NCBI RefSeq assembly: GCF_024793895.1
Contig: NZ_JANUSB010000015.1
Coordinates: forward strand, 310,001-374,000
DNA: 64,000 nt
DNA from: Serratia sp. AKBS12
Lineage (GTDB): Bacteria > Pseudomonadota > Gammaproteobacteria > Enterobacterales > Enterobacteriaceae
Direction of reading: 5' to 3'
Under the pieces are notes generated by a model. That model was given only the letters and a program-made list of their open reading frames with translations, ran no database searches and was not told where the DNA came from. How positions within the stretch are numbered: the stretch's first letter is position 1; each line of letters begins with the position of its first letter. Position numbers and translations under genes: made by a program. Positions 44,843 to 52,527 of this stretch are shown here, piece after piece.

Positions 44843-45793
44843 GTGAATAAAAAAAATGCCTATTCGCTATTAACCTGCCTGGTGGCCATTTTGGGGATTC
44901 AGCCGGCAAACTCAGCAACGCAAAGTAATACAGAAAAGCAAGGGGGGTTAGCTTTATCATTAGGCTATCTCGGTGGTGAAGCAAAAGAATATGTTTATAA
45001 CGGCGACAATAAATTAAGCGAACTCACCTGGAAAACCAGTAACGCGGCGATTATTAAAGCCAATGCCAGTTACCCGATCTTGACCTGGCTGGATATTAAT
45101 TTTAGCGGCTGGTCAACCTTGGCCAGCGGCAGTGGCTCACAGTCCGATCAGGACTGGCGCGATCCGGATCCCGATCCGGAAAATGATTCGTTGAATTCAA
45201 TATCACACTCTTCGACCACTCTCAATCACGCCAATATGTTTGACGTTGGTTTAACCGGCTGGCTATATCAGAATGAATGGGCCCGGTTGGGAGTGCTGGC
45301 CGGGTATAAGGAGTCCAGATTTAGCTGGACTGCCTCTGGTGGCTATTTCGAGGATTTTGACGATCCAACGAATAACGAGAAGTTTAATGGCAGCGTGATA
45401 GGTTATAAGCAGACTTATAAAACTCCTTATATTGGTGCGATAGCGCATTTTTATCTCGATAAGTTCGCTTTTAAAACCGAGTTTAAATATAGCAGCTGGG
45501 TAAAAGCGGAAGGATACGACAATCATTATCTACGCCCGGGCTTTATCACCACGGATAAGGCCAGCTCGGCTGAAATGTATTCGGTCAGCCAGGAGGTGGC
45601 GTATAATATTTCGCCTTCGTTCCAGGTGGTTGCCGAAGCCGCGTGGAATAAATACAAGAACCACAGGACAAACACGTCCGGCACGACTGAACGGGATAAG
45701 AATGGCGCTCAGGAAAGTTTTTATACGCCCGGTGGCGGCGGGCTATCTTCCTATGACTATACCCTGTCAGCGGGGGTTCGCTATACCTTCTGA
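44843..45793 (+). CDS. omptin family outer-membrane protease
   Basis: Omptins (OmpT, Pla, PgtE) are ten-stranded outer-membrane aspartate proteases that cleave host peptides and plasminogen and need lipopolysaccharide. The 316-residue precursor starts with GTG at 44843 after GGAGA, with a signal ending PANSA. Catalytic pairs are present: the DQD of QSDQDWRD and the DNH of GYDNHYLRP, corresponding to Asp83/Asp85 and Asp210/His212 of OmpT. The barrel pattern continues to a terminal YTF. Loop sequences are long and differ from OmpT and Pla, so substrate specificity cannot be told. The DNA is more AT-rich than its neighbours. Confidence 0.88.
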   Translation: MNKKNAYSLLTCLVAILGIQPANSATQSNTEKQGGLALSLGYLGGEAKEYVYNGDNKLSELTWKTSNAAIIKANASYPILTWLDINFSGWSTLASGSGSQSDQDWRDPDPDPENDSLNSISHSSTTLNHANMFDVGLTGWLYQNEWARLGVLAGYKESRFSWTASGGYFEDFDDPTNNEKFNGSVIGYKQTYKTPYIGAIAHFYLDKFAFKTEFKYSSWVKAEGYDNHYLRPGFITTDKASSAEMYSVSQEVAYNISPSFQVVAEAAWNKYKNHRTNTSGTTERDKNGAQESFYTPGGGGLSSYDYTLSAGVRYTF

Positions 45794-45898
45794 CCAAATC
45801 AGCCGGCAGTATTGATGCCAAGGCCTCGTCGACGCGCTTCAACGGTGAGGTGCGTCGTCTGCGTTATTGCCTGTCTGAGCCGCCGGCGGCTGCCATGG

Positions 45899-46918
45899 TT
45901 AACAGCTGCCGCGGCGGCACAGGGTAGACGGCAGTGAACCTTCCGGCTGCCATGGCTGGTTGTTCAAGCGCGCCAGCAGCGCCTTGCCGGCCTGAATGCC
46001 GATTTCCTTATGTGGCACCGTCATGGTGGTCAACGGCGGCTGGCAGACCTGGCTGACGTCGCCGTTGCCGAAACCGACCACCGCCAACTGCTCGGGCACC
46101 TTGATGCGCCGGCGTTGGCACTCATACAGTGCACCGCAGGCCAGCTCATCCGATGCGCACACCAGCGCGTCCAGCTCTGGCCAGGCCAGCAGAAACTCCG
46201 GTAACTGTTGGGCGCCGGTGGTAAAACTTGCCGTCTGTGCGGCGTTAATCACCCGGTGTGGCGACATGTGATTGCGCAGCAACGCCTTGTGCCAGCCTTG
46301 CAGGTGTTGTTGAAAAATCCACTGCTCCTGGTTGGCACACAGCAGGCCGATGTTCTGGTAGCCGCTGGCAATCACCGTTTGCGTCAGTTGATACATCGCC
46401 GCCACATAGTCTATGCCGATGTTCATATCGATAGGATCGGCGCGCATCGCACCAATTTCCACCACCGGGATCTTGGCGGCCAGCAGCGCCTGGCGGGTAT
46501 TTTGCGAATGTTCGACGCTGAGCAGTACCGCCGCCGCCAGATTATAAGACAGCAGCGTCTCCAGCAGTTGCTCTTCCCGCTCCAGGTGATGCTGAGATTC
46601 GGCCAGCATGATCTGGTAGCCTGCCGGCTGTAGCACCCGTTGCAGCCCGGCAAACATATCGGCGCAGCCGGATTCGGAAAAGCTCGGCACTACCATGGCA
46701 ATGGTATAGGACGAGGCCGAAGCCAGGGAGCTGGCGGCCAGGTTGGGCAAATAGCCCAGCTCGCTGACCGCCGCTTCGATTTTCTCTCTTAGCTTGTCTG
46801 AAACCTGTTCCGGGGTGCGCAATGCGCGTGAAACCGTCATGGTACCCACGCCCGCCAACTGCGCCACGTCGGCCAGCGTGACCCTTCCGGTGCTGCGTCG
46901 TTTCTTACCGATCGACAT
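45899..46918 (-). CDS. LacI family regulator of the adjacent PTS/transketolase operon
   Basis: The 339-residue protein has the LacI-type headpiece RVTLADVAQLAGVGTMTVSR, hinge region and a periplasmic-binding-protein-like sensor domain (VPSFSESGCADMFAGLQRVL, ALVCASDELACGALYECQRR). It is related to the GntR/IdnR branch by headpiece. I start at MSIGKKRRSTG (46918); the longer frame is unconserved. It is divergent from the PTS operon, with two similar palindromes in the gap, so it very likely represses it and responds to the imported sugar phosphate. Confidence 0.87.
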   Translation of the reverse strand: MSIGKKRRSTGRVTLADVAQLAGVGTMTVSRALRTPEQVSDKLREKIEAAVSELGYLPNLAASSLASASSYTIAMVVPSFSESGCADMFAGLQRVLQPAGYQIMLAESQHHLEREEQLLETLLSYNLAAAVLLSVEHSQNTRQALLAAKIPVVEIGAMRADPIDMNIGIDYVAAMYQLTQTVIASGYQNIGLLCANQEQWIFQQHLQGWHKALLRNHMSPHRVINAAQTASFTTGAQQLPEFLLAWPELDALVCASDELACGALYECQRRRIKVPEQLAVVGFGNGDVSQVCQPPLTTMTVPHKEIGIQAGKALLARLNNQPWQPEGSLPSTLCRRGSC

Positions 46919-47078
46919 TGTTAATCCTGACTGAAATGCGCGTCGTGCGCATAAAGTGAAGAGGCAGTGCGAAACCGCATTGGCGGCTTCAACGATCCCA
47001 GTATGCAATACATTCTAACCCGTTACCGTTAGTGGCGAGAATAAATCTGTAGCGCATGCCGGACAGCGGCAATCTTTT

Positions 47079-47092
47079 TGATAGCGCTATCA
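47079..47092. promoter_or_regulatory. LacI-type operator 1
   Basis: TGATAGCGCTATCA is a perfect 14-bp palindrome with the central CG of LacI-family operators. It lies between the LacI regulator and the PTS operon, 35 bp from the second site centre to centre. Confidence 0.75.
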
Positions 47093-47114
47093 CAGTTCTG
47101 AATGATCGCATTTT

Positions 47115-47126
47115 GGTAGCGCTATC
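47115..47126. promoter_or_regulatory. LacI-type operator 2
   Basis: GGTAGCGCTATC repeats the core of operator 1 with one change (G for A at the second position). The shared core GRTAGCGCTATC at two places strongly suggests one regulator. Confidence 0.7.
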
Positions 47127-47128
47127 TT

Positions 47129-47144
47129 TGTGAAGGATCTCACA
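47129..47144. promoter_or_regulatory. CRP site of the PTS/transketolase operon
   Basis: TGTGAAGGATCTCACA matches the CRP consensus TGTGA-N6-TCACA at all ten core bases. It begins two bases after operator 2 and lies 93 bases before the EIIA start, so a repressor bound at operator 2 would crowd it. Confidence 0.85.
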
Positions 47145-47236
47145 GTGAGAGTGCGGGGCGTTGATTAAAGTTTATGCCGTTGCCGCAGTGGTTTGCCTCG
47201 GCAAAAGATCGTTCGTAATCAGGCCAAGGGGGAAAC

Positions 47237-47680
47237 GTGCTTAAAGACTGGCTAACAGCCGACCATATTCAACTTTGCCAACGACTGGATGACTGGCAGC
47301 AGGCGGTAACGCTGAGCGCCCAGCCGTTGTTGCAGCGTGGCATTATCACCGCCGATTATCTGACGGCGATTTTCAGCCAGTACCAGGCGCTTGGCCCGTA
47401 TTTCGTGTTAGCGCCCGGTATCGCCATGCCGCATGCCAGACCGGAAGAGGGGGCGCAGGCTTTGGGGTTGTCGCTGCTAAAAGTGCATCAGGGCGTGCAT
47501 TTTCATTCCGCAGACAACGATCCGGTATTTATTGTGGTGATGCTGTCAGCGCCGGACGGCAATAGCCATATAGAATTAATCTCGCAATTGGCGGAATTAT
47601 TTTCAGACAGTCAGGCAATGAATGAATTATTCAATGCCACCAACCGTCAACAGATAGAGGATGTTATTGCCCGATTTTAA
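47237..47680 (+). CDS. PTS EIIA, ascorbate (UlaC/SgaA) type
   Basis: The 147-residue protein is an EIIA of the fructose/mannitol superfamily, as in UlaC. The phospho-accepting histidine is in GIAMPHARPEEG at residue 66. It starts with GTG at 47237 after GGGGGA. It begins the operon EIIA–EIIB–EIIC–transketolase, controlled by the divergent LacI regulator and CRP. The substrate cannot be read from it. Confidence 0.88.
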   Translation: MLKDWLTADHIQLCQRLDDWQQAVTLSAQPLLQRGIITADYLTAIFSQYQALGPYFVLAPGIAMPHARPEEGAQALGLSLLKVHQGVHFHSADNDPVFIVVMLSAPDGNSHIELISQLAELFSDSQAMNELFNATNRQQIEDVIARF

Positions 47681-47767
47681 CCACTGACGTTGTTTAAGCT
47701 CAACCCATCACGCCAGCTGCAATACTGGCGACCTAACCTTACGCATAAAATTTGACAGGTGACAATA

Positions 47768-48049
47768 ATGAAAATTATGGCGATTTGCGGTTCCGGCCTT
47801 GGCAGCAGTTTTATGGTAGAAATGAATATTAAAAAAGTGCTGAAGAAAATGGTGATAGAGGCTGAGGTGGAACATTCAGATCTTTCTTCTGCCACACCAG
47901 GCGCCGCGGATATCTTTGTCATGGCGAAGGATATCGCCGATAGCGCCAGCGTGCCGGCAGATCGGCTGGTGGTGATTAGCAATATTATCGATATCAATGA
48001 ACTGGAAACAAAACTGCGCGCTTATTTCGAAGCGCATTCCATTATCTAA
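47768..48049 (+). CDS. PTS EIIB, ascorbate (UlaB/SgaB) type
   Basis: The 93-residue protein has the phosphocysteine at position 7 in MKIMAICGSGLGSSFM, the lactose/ascorbate-type EIIB motif. AGGTGA lies five bases before the ATG at 47768; a GTG at 47759 is less likely. It receives phosphate from the upstream EIIA and passes it to the sugar bound to the downstream EIIC. Confidence 0.9.
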   Translation: MKIMAICGSGLGSSFMVEMNIKKVLKKMVIEAEVEHSDLSSATPGAADIFVMAKDIADSASVPADRLVVISNIIDINELETKLRAYFEAHSII

Positions 48050-48072
48050 GCAAAACTATTGGCGAGGTGGAT

Positions 48073-49455
48073 ATGTTTATCCAGGAAACGCTTAAATTTG
48101 TGGTCGATATATTAAAAGTGCCATCGGTATTGGTGGGTTTAATCGCATTGATTGGTCTGTTGGCGCAAAAGAAATCTTTTTCCGATGTGGTAAAAGGTAC
48201 GGTTAAAACCATTCTCGGGTTTATCGTGCTCGGCGGCGGGGCGACGGTGCTGGTCAGTTCGCTTAATCCATTGGGAGGAATATTTGAACATGCCTTTAAT
48301 ATTCAGGGGATAATACCCAATAACGAAGCAATCGTGTCTATCGCGCTGGAAAAATACGGCGCCTCCACTGCGCTGATCATGGCGTTCGGCATGGTGGCTA
48401 ATATTATCGTGGCACGCTTCACGCGCTTGAAATATATCTTCCTCACCGGCCACCATACGTTTTATATGGCCTGCATGATCGGCATTATTCTGTCTGTTGC
48501 CGGTTTTGACGGGGTGCCACTGGTATTTACCGGCGCGCTGACGCTAGGCCTGGTGATGGCGTTTTTCCCGGCTATCGCCCAGCGTTATATGCGGCGCATT
48601 ACCGGTAACGATGATATTGCCTTTGGTCATTTCGGCACGCTGGGCTATGTGCTTTCCGGCTGGATTGGCACGCATGTCGGTAAAAACTCGCGTTCCACCG
48701 AGGAAATGAATCTGCCGAAGAATCTCAGTTTCCTGCGCGATAGCTCGATTTCCATTTCGATGACCATGATTATCATCTATCTGATCATGGCGATCAGCGC
48801 AGGCCAGGCGTATGTGGAAGGCGAGCTCAGCGGCGGTCAGAACTACCTGGTGTATTCAATTATTCAAGCGATTACCTTTGCTGCCGGGGTGTTCATCATT
48901 CTGCAAGGGGTGAGGCTGATTCTGGCGGAAATCGTGCCGGCGTTTACCGGCTTTTCGGAAAAACTGGTGCCGAACGCACGACCGGCACTGGACTGTCCGG
49001 TGGTGTATCCGTACGCCCCCAACGCGGTGCTGATTGGTTTCCTGTTCAGTTTTCTTGGCGGGCTGGTAGGCCTGTTCCTGCTTGGTCAGATGAAGCTGGT
49101 GCTGATCCTGCCGGGCGTGGTGCCACACTTCTTCACCGGTGCCACCGCCGGGGTGTTCGGCAATGCTACCGGCGGGCGACGCGGTGCCATGCTCGGCGCA
49201 TTCGCCAATGGCCTGCTTATCACCTTCCTGCCAATGATGCTGCTGCCGGTGCTGGGCGCGCTGGGCTTTGCCAATACCACCTTCTCGGATGCCGACTTCG
49301 GCGTGCTGGGCATTGTGCTGGGCAATATGGCGCGCTTCCTCAATAAAGAAATGATTATGGTGGTGGTGATTGCCATCTTTGCGCTGCTGGTCGCGCATAA
49401 CTTCCTGGGTAAACGCAAAGGTAGCGCTGCTGCCGGTAACCACGTTGATAAATAA
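48073..49455 (+). CDS. PTS EIIC, ascorbate (UlaA/SgaT) type
   Basis: The 460-residue membrane protein belongs to the UlaA family of EIIC proteins. It has about eleven hydrophobic segments and TGHHTFYMACMIGIIL near residue 125, GHFGTLGYVLSGWIG near 190 and LPGVVPHFFTGATAGVFGNA near 345. GAGG lies five bases before the ATG at 48073. No ulaD–ulaF-type ascorbate enzymes are present; transketolase genes follow, so L-ascorbate itself is an unlikely substrate. Confidence 0.88.
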   Translation: MFIQETLKFVVDILKVPSVLVGLIALIGLLAQKKSFSDVVKGTVKTILGFIVLGGGATVLVSSLNPLGGIFEHAFNIQGIIPNNEAIVSIALEKYGASTALIMAFGMVANIIVARFTRLKYIFLTGHHTFYMACMIGIILSVAGFDGVPLVFTGALTLGLVMAFFPAIAQRYMRRITGNDDIAFGHFGTLGYVLSGWIGTHVGKNSRSTEEMNLPKNLSFLRDSSISISMTMIIIYLIMAISAGQAYVEGELSGGQNYLVYSIIQAITFAAGVFIILQGVRLILAEIVPAFTGFSEKLVPNARPALDCPVVYPYAPNAVLIGFLFSFLGGLVGLFLLGQMKLVLILPGVVPHFFTGATAGVFGNATGGRRGAMLGAFANGLLITFLPMMLLPVLGALGFANTTFSDADFGVLGIVLGNMARFLNKEMIMVVVIAIFALLVAHNFLGKRKGSAAAGNHVDK

Positions 49456-49469
49456 GCGAGGACCATGTA

Positions 49470-50309
49470 ATGACAACTTCAGATAGCGGAGAAATACGCC
49501 GGCTGGCGCATAACATACGTCTGGAAACGCTGAAGGCGTTAACCGGGCTGGGTTTTGGCCATTATGGTGGTTGCATGTCAGTGGTGGAAACGCTGGCGGT
49601 GCTGTATGGCGATGTGATGCGTATCGACCCGGCCGATCCGGACTGGCCGGAACGTGATTACTTCGTGCTGTCGAAGGGCCACGCCGGCCCGGCGCTATAC
49701 AGCACGCTGGCGATCAAGGGCTATTTCCCGCTGGCGGAGCTGGCCACGCTCAATCAGAACGGTACCCGATTGCCCAGTCACCCGGACAGGTTGCGTACCC
49801 GCGGAGTCGACGCCACCACCGGTTCGCTCGGGCAGGGCGTTTCGATTGCCGCCGGTATGGCGCTGTCGCACAAGCTGGCCGGGCGACGCAATCGGGTGTT
49901 CAGCATTTTGGGTGATGGTGAACTGAACGAAGGCCAATGCTGGGAGGCATTCCAGTTTATCGCTCACCATAATCTCAACAACCTGACGCTGTTTATCGAT
50001 TACAACAAACAGCAGTTGGACGGCTTGCTGGACGAGGTGATCAGGCCGTTCGATCTGGCCGGAAAATTCCGCGCCTTCGGCTTCGAGGTGGTAACCGTCA
50101 AAGGCGATGACATCGACGCCATTTGCGCTGCGGTAGCTCCGGTGCGCAGCGGGGAGCAAAGGCCACTGGTGGTGATCCTTGACAGTATCAAAGGGCAGGG
50201 CGTGGCCTATCTTGAGCAGTTGGCGAATTCTCACCATCTGCGTTTGACGCCGGACGTTCAGCGGGAAATCGAACAGGTCATCGCCGATATGGAGGCTACT
50301 GATGATTAA
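49470..50309 (+). CDS. transketolase, N-terminal (TPP-binding) subunit
   Basis: The 279-residue protein is the first half of a transketolase. It shows GFGHYGGCMSVVETLAVLYG, SKGHAGPALYSTLA, TGSLGQGVSIAAGMALS and the thiamine diphosphate/metal motif ILGDGELNEGQCWEA near residue 145. It lacks the second half, which is encoded by the next gene, overlapping by eight bases. Split transketolases of this kind often serve special pathways (for example apulose-4-phosphate cleavage). Confidence 0.92.
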   Translation: MTTSDSGEIRRLAHNIRLETLKALTGLGFGHYGGCMSVVETLAVLYGDVMRIDPADPDWPERDYFVLSKGHAGPALYSTLAIKGYFPLAELATLNQNGTRLPSHPDRLRTRGVDATTGSLGQGVSIAAGMALSHKLAGRRNRVFSILGDGELNEGQCWEAFQFIAHHNLNNLTLFIDYNKQQLDGLLDEVIRPFDLAGKFRAFGFEVVTVKGDDIDAICAAVAPVRSGEQRPLVVILDSIKGQGVAYLEQLANSHHLRLTPDVQREIEQVIADMEATDD

Positions 50310-51255
50310 CCTGACAACACAGTTGGAAAAAGACGACGTAGAAATGCGCAAGGTCTACGCCGGTATGGTACGCCGTCAGATCGAGGCCGAACGGCCGATT
50401 ATCGCGCTGGAAGCGGATCTGATGAGTTCGATGGCGATGGACTCGGTGCATAAGGATTATCCGCAGCATGTGATCAACTGCGGCATCATGGAGGCCAATG
50501 TGATTGGCGTTTCAGCCGGGCTGTCGCTGACCGGGCGTATTCCGTTCGTACATACCTTCACCGCCTTTGCCAGCCGGCGCTGTTTTGATCAGCTCTTTAT
50601 GTCACTGGACTATCAGCGCAACAACGTCAAGGTCATCGCGTCGGATGCCGGGGTGACCGCTTGTCATAACGGTGGTACCCATATGTCGTTCGAAGATATG
50701 GGGATTGTGCGCGGTCTGGCGCATTCGGTGGTGCTGGAGGTGACCGACGCGGCAATGTTTGCCGATATCTTGCAGCAACTGATGGATTTGCAGGGGTTCT
50801 ACTGGGTGCGCACCATCCGCAAACAGGCGACCAAGATCTATCAGCAGGGGACGCGCTTTACCATTGGCAAGGCCAATTTGCTGCGTGACGGGGCTGACAT
50901 TACGCTGATCGCCAACGGCATCATGGTGGCGGAAGCGTTGAAGGCGGCGCAGATGCTGGAGCGGGAAGGAATTGATGCAGCGGTCATCGACATGTTTACT
51001 CTCAAGCCGATAGACCGCGATATTATTAAAACCTATGCTGCGAAAACCGGGCGTATCGTCACCTGCGAAAATCACAGCATTCATAACGGCCTGGGATCGG
51101 CGGTGGCGGAGGTGCTGGTAGAGGCGTGCCCGGTGCCGATGCGCCGCGTCGGGGTGAAGCAACGTTATGGCCAGGTGGGAACGCAGGAGTTTCTGCAACA
51201 GGAGTATGGCCTGACGGCGGAGCATATTCTGGAAGCGGCAAAAACGCTGCTTTAG
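50302..51255 (+). CDS. transketolase, C-terminal subunit
   Basis: The 317-residue protein is the second transketolase half. It has NCGIMEANVIGVSAGLSL with the cofactor-activating glutamate, a pyrimidine-binding domain (FVHTFTAFASRRCFDQL) and a C-terminal domain (VTCENHSIHNGLGSAVAEVL). Together with the previous gene it forms a full enzyme that moves a two-carbon ketol from a ketose phosphate to an aldose phosphate. A strong hairpin follows. Confidence 0.92.
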   Translation: MINLTTQLEKDDVEMRKVYAGMVRRQIEAERPIIALEADLMSSMAMDSVHKDYPQHVINCGIMEANVIGVSAGLSLTGRIPFVHTFTAFASRRCFDQLFMSLDYQRNNVKVIASDAGVTACHNGGTHMSFEDMGIVRGLAHSVVLEVTDAAMFADILQQLMDLQGFYWVRTIRKQATKIYQQGTRFTIGKANLLRDGADITLIANGIMVAEALKAAQMLEREGIDAAVIDMFTLKPIDRDIIKTYAAKTGRIVTCENHSIHNGLGSAVAEVLVEACPVPMRRVGVKQRYGQVGTQEFLQQEYGLTAEHILEAAKTLL

Positions 51256-51268
51256 ATCAACCTCACCT

Positions 51269-51297
51269 GCACAGGGGGGCTAAATTCCCCCCTGTGC
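51269..51297. terminator. hairpin terminator between the two sugar modules
   Basis: GCACAGGGGGG (51269–51279) pairs with CCCCCCTGTGC (51287–51297), an 11-bp stem, followed by CTTACTC with few T residues. It lies between convergent operons. Confidence 0.65.
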
Positions 51298-51315
51298 CTT
51301 ACTCTCATGATAATC

Positions 51316-52008
51316 TCAGACCGCACAGTGCCCGGTTTCGGCCTGCGCCTCAAGCAACTGCTCTCGTAATATCTGCATGGCTTGTACATAGCTCATGTTA
51401 TTGCGAAACAGGCCCGCGGTACCCAATACAAACATGTCAGCCTCCATTGCCAGCGTCTTGACGATCTCCGGTGAAACAGCGCCGTCGATGGCAATTTTTG
51501 CTTTACTGCTATGCTCAGCCAGCATTTTACGCAACCGGCGTGTTTTGCCGATGGCATTGGCGATAAAGGGCTGCCCGGCAAAGCCGGGATTTACGGACAT
51601 CACCAGCACCACATCGACCACGTCCAGTACTTCTGTCAGGCAACCGAGTGGCGTACCCGGATTGATGGCAACGCCGGCTTGAACGCCGCGTTGGCGGATA
51701 TGGGTCAGGGTACGGTGCAGGTGGGTTGGCGCTTCGGCATGCACGTAAATGATTCTGCATCCCAAATCGGCAAATTTGTCGATGTAGGCATCCGGATTGC
51801 TCACCATTAAATGTGCGTCGTAGGGAATGGTCGCCAGCTTGGCAACGGCTTTGATATCCTCGGGGCCCAGCGCCAGGTTCGGGACAAAATGACCGTCCAT
51901 GATATCGATGTGAAACATTGCTGCCCCGGCAGATTCCAATTCGGTGAGCTCTTGCGCCAAGCGAGAAAAATCCACACACATCAATGAAGGGCAAAATTGC
52001 GTATTCAT
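51316..52008 (-). CDS. AlsE-like ketose-phosphate 3-epimerase
   Basis: The 230-residue protein is a TIM-barrel ribulose-phosphate-3-epimerase homologue. Its signature reads CPSLMCVDFSRL and FHIDIMDGHFVPN, closer to D-allulose-6-phosphate epimerase AlsE (SLMCMD, IDIMDGHFVPN) than to Rpe (SILSAD, DVMDNHYVP). NPGFAGQPFI and GTAGLF also fit AlsE. I therefore infer allulose-6-phosphate to fructose-6-phosphate as the likely reaction; a pentulose phosphate is the alternative. It overlaps the rpiB-like gene by four bases. Confidence 0.83.
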   Translation of the reverse strand: MNTQFCPSLMCVDFSRLAQELTELESAGAAMFHIDIMDGHFVPNLALGPEDIKAVAKLATIPYDAHLMVSNPDAYIDKFADLGCRIIYVHAEAPTHLHRTLTHIRQRGVQAGVAINPGTPLGCLTEVLDVVDVVLVMSVNPGFAGQPFIANAIGKTRRLRKMLAEHSSKAKIAIDGAVSPEIVKTLAMEADMFVLGTAGLFRNNMSYVQAMQILREQLLEAQAETGHCAV

Positions 52009-52448
52009 GGTCTCGTCTCCAAAGCTGCAATCATTTCTACCCGAGCTTGATGACGGTCGCCTTCAAACCGGGCATTCAGCCATTCAGTCACGATCATTTT
52101 CGCCAGCTCGGTGCCGACCACGCGTGAGCCAAATGCCAGCACGTTGGTATTATTATGTTGGCGGGAAAGCCTGGCCGAATAGGGTTCGCTGCATACCACG
52201 GCGCGTATACCGTTGACCTTGTTGGCGGCAATAGAGACACCAATACCCGAACCGCAGATGAGGATACCCAGATCGGCTTGGTGCGAAACTACGGCGTCGG
52301 CAACGGCTTTTGCATAGCAGGGATAGTCGGTACGCTGTTGCGTATAGGCGCCTTTATCGATGATGACGATCCCCATTGCGGTCAGGTGTTCGATAATGGT
52401 GGGTTTTAAAATGATCCCTACATGGTCACAACCAACGGCAATCTTCAT
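52005..52448 (-). CDS. RpiB-type sugar-phosphate isomerase
   Basis: The 147-residue protein matches E. coli RpiB over its length (IAVGCDHVGIILK, RTDYPCYA, GILICGSGIGVSIAANK, VCSEPYSARLSRQ, NVLAFGSRVVG). The catalytic cysteine is at residue 65 in LICGSG. E. coli RpiB isomerises ribose-5-phosphate and also allose-6-phosphate. In this setting, between a PTS and an AlsE-like epimerase, the aldohexose reaction is likely, though ribose-5-phosphate is possible. It could be named rpiB, but the role in this operon is unproven. Confidence 0.88.
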   Translation of the reverse strand: MKIAVGCDHVGIILKPTIIEHLTAMGIVIIDKGAYTQQRTDYPCYAKAVADAVVSHQADLGILICGSGIGVSIAANKVNGIRAVVCSEPYSARLSRQHNNTNVLAFGSRVVGTELAKMIVTEWLNARFEGDRHQARVEMIAALETRP

Positions 52449-52527
52449 TTATTATCCTCGGCGATCGCTACTCCTCGGCGGGCAGCGACAGATTCACGAT
52501 TAATCATGCTTTATGGCCAATACCACG

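Noticed and set aside
48073-49455. Naming the EIIA/EIIB/EIIC genes ulaC/ulaB/ulaA
   Set aside because: The ascorbate degradation genes (ulaD, ulaE, ulaF, ulaG) are absent and transketolase genes follow, so the substrate is probably not ascorbate.
52005-52448. Calling the isomerase LacA/LacB (galactose-6-phosphate isomerase)
   Set aside because: It is a single subunit and matches E. coli RpiB over the whole length, including CSEPYSARLSRQ.
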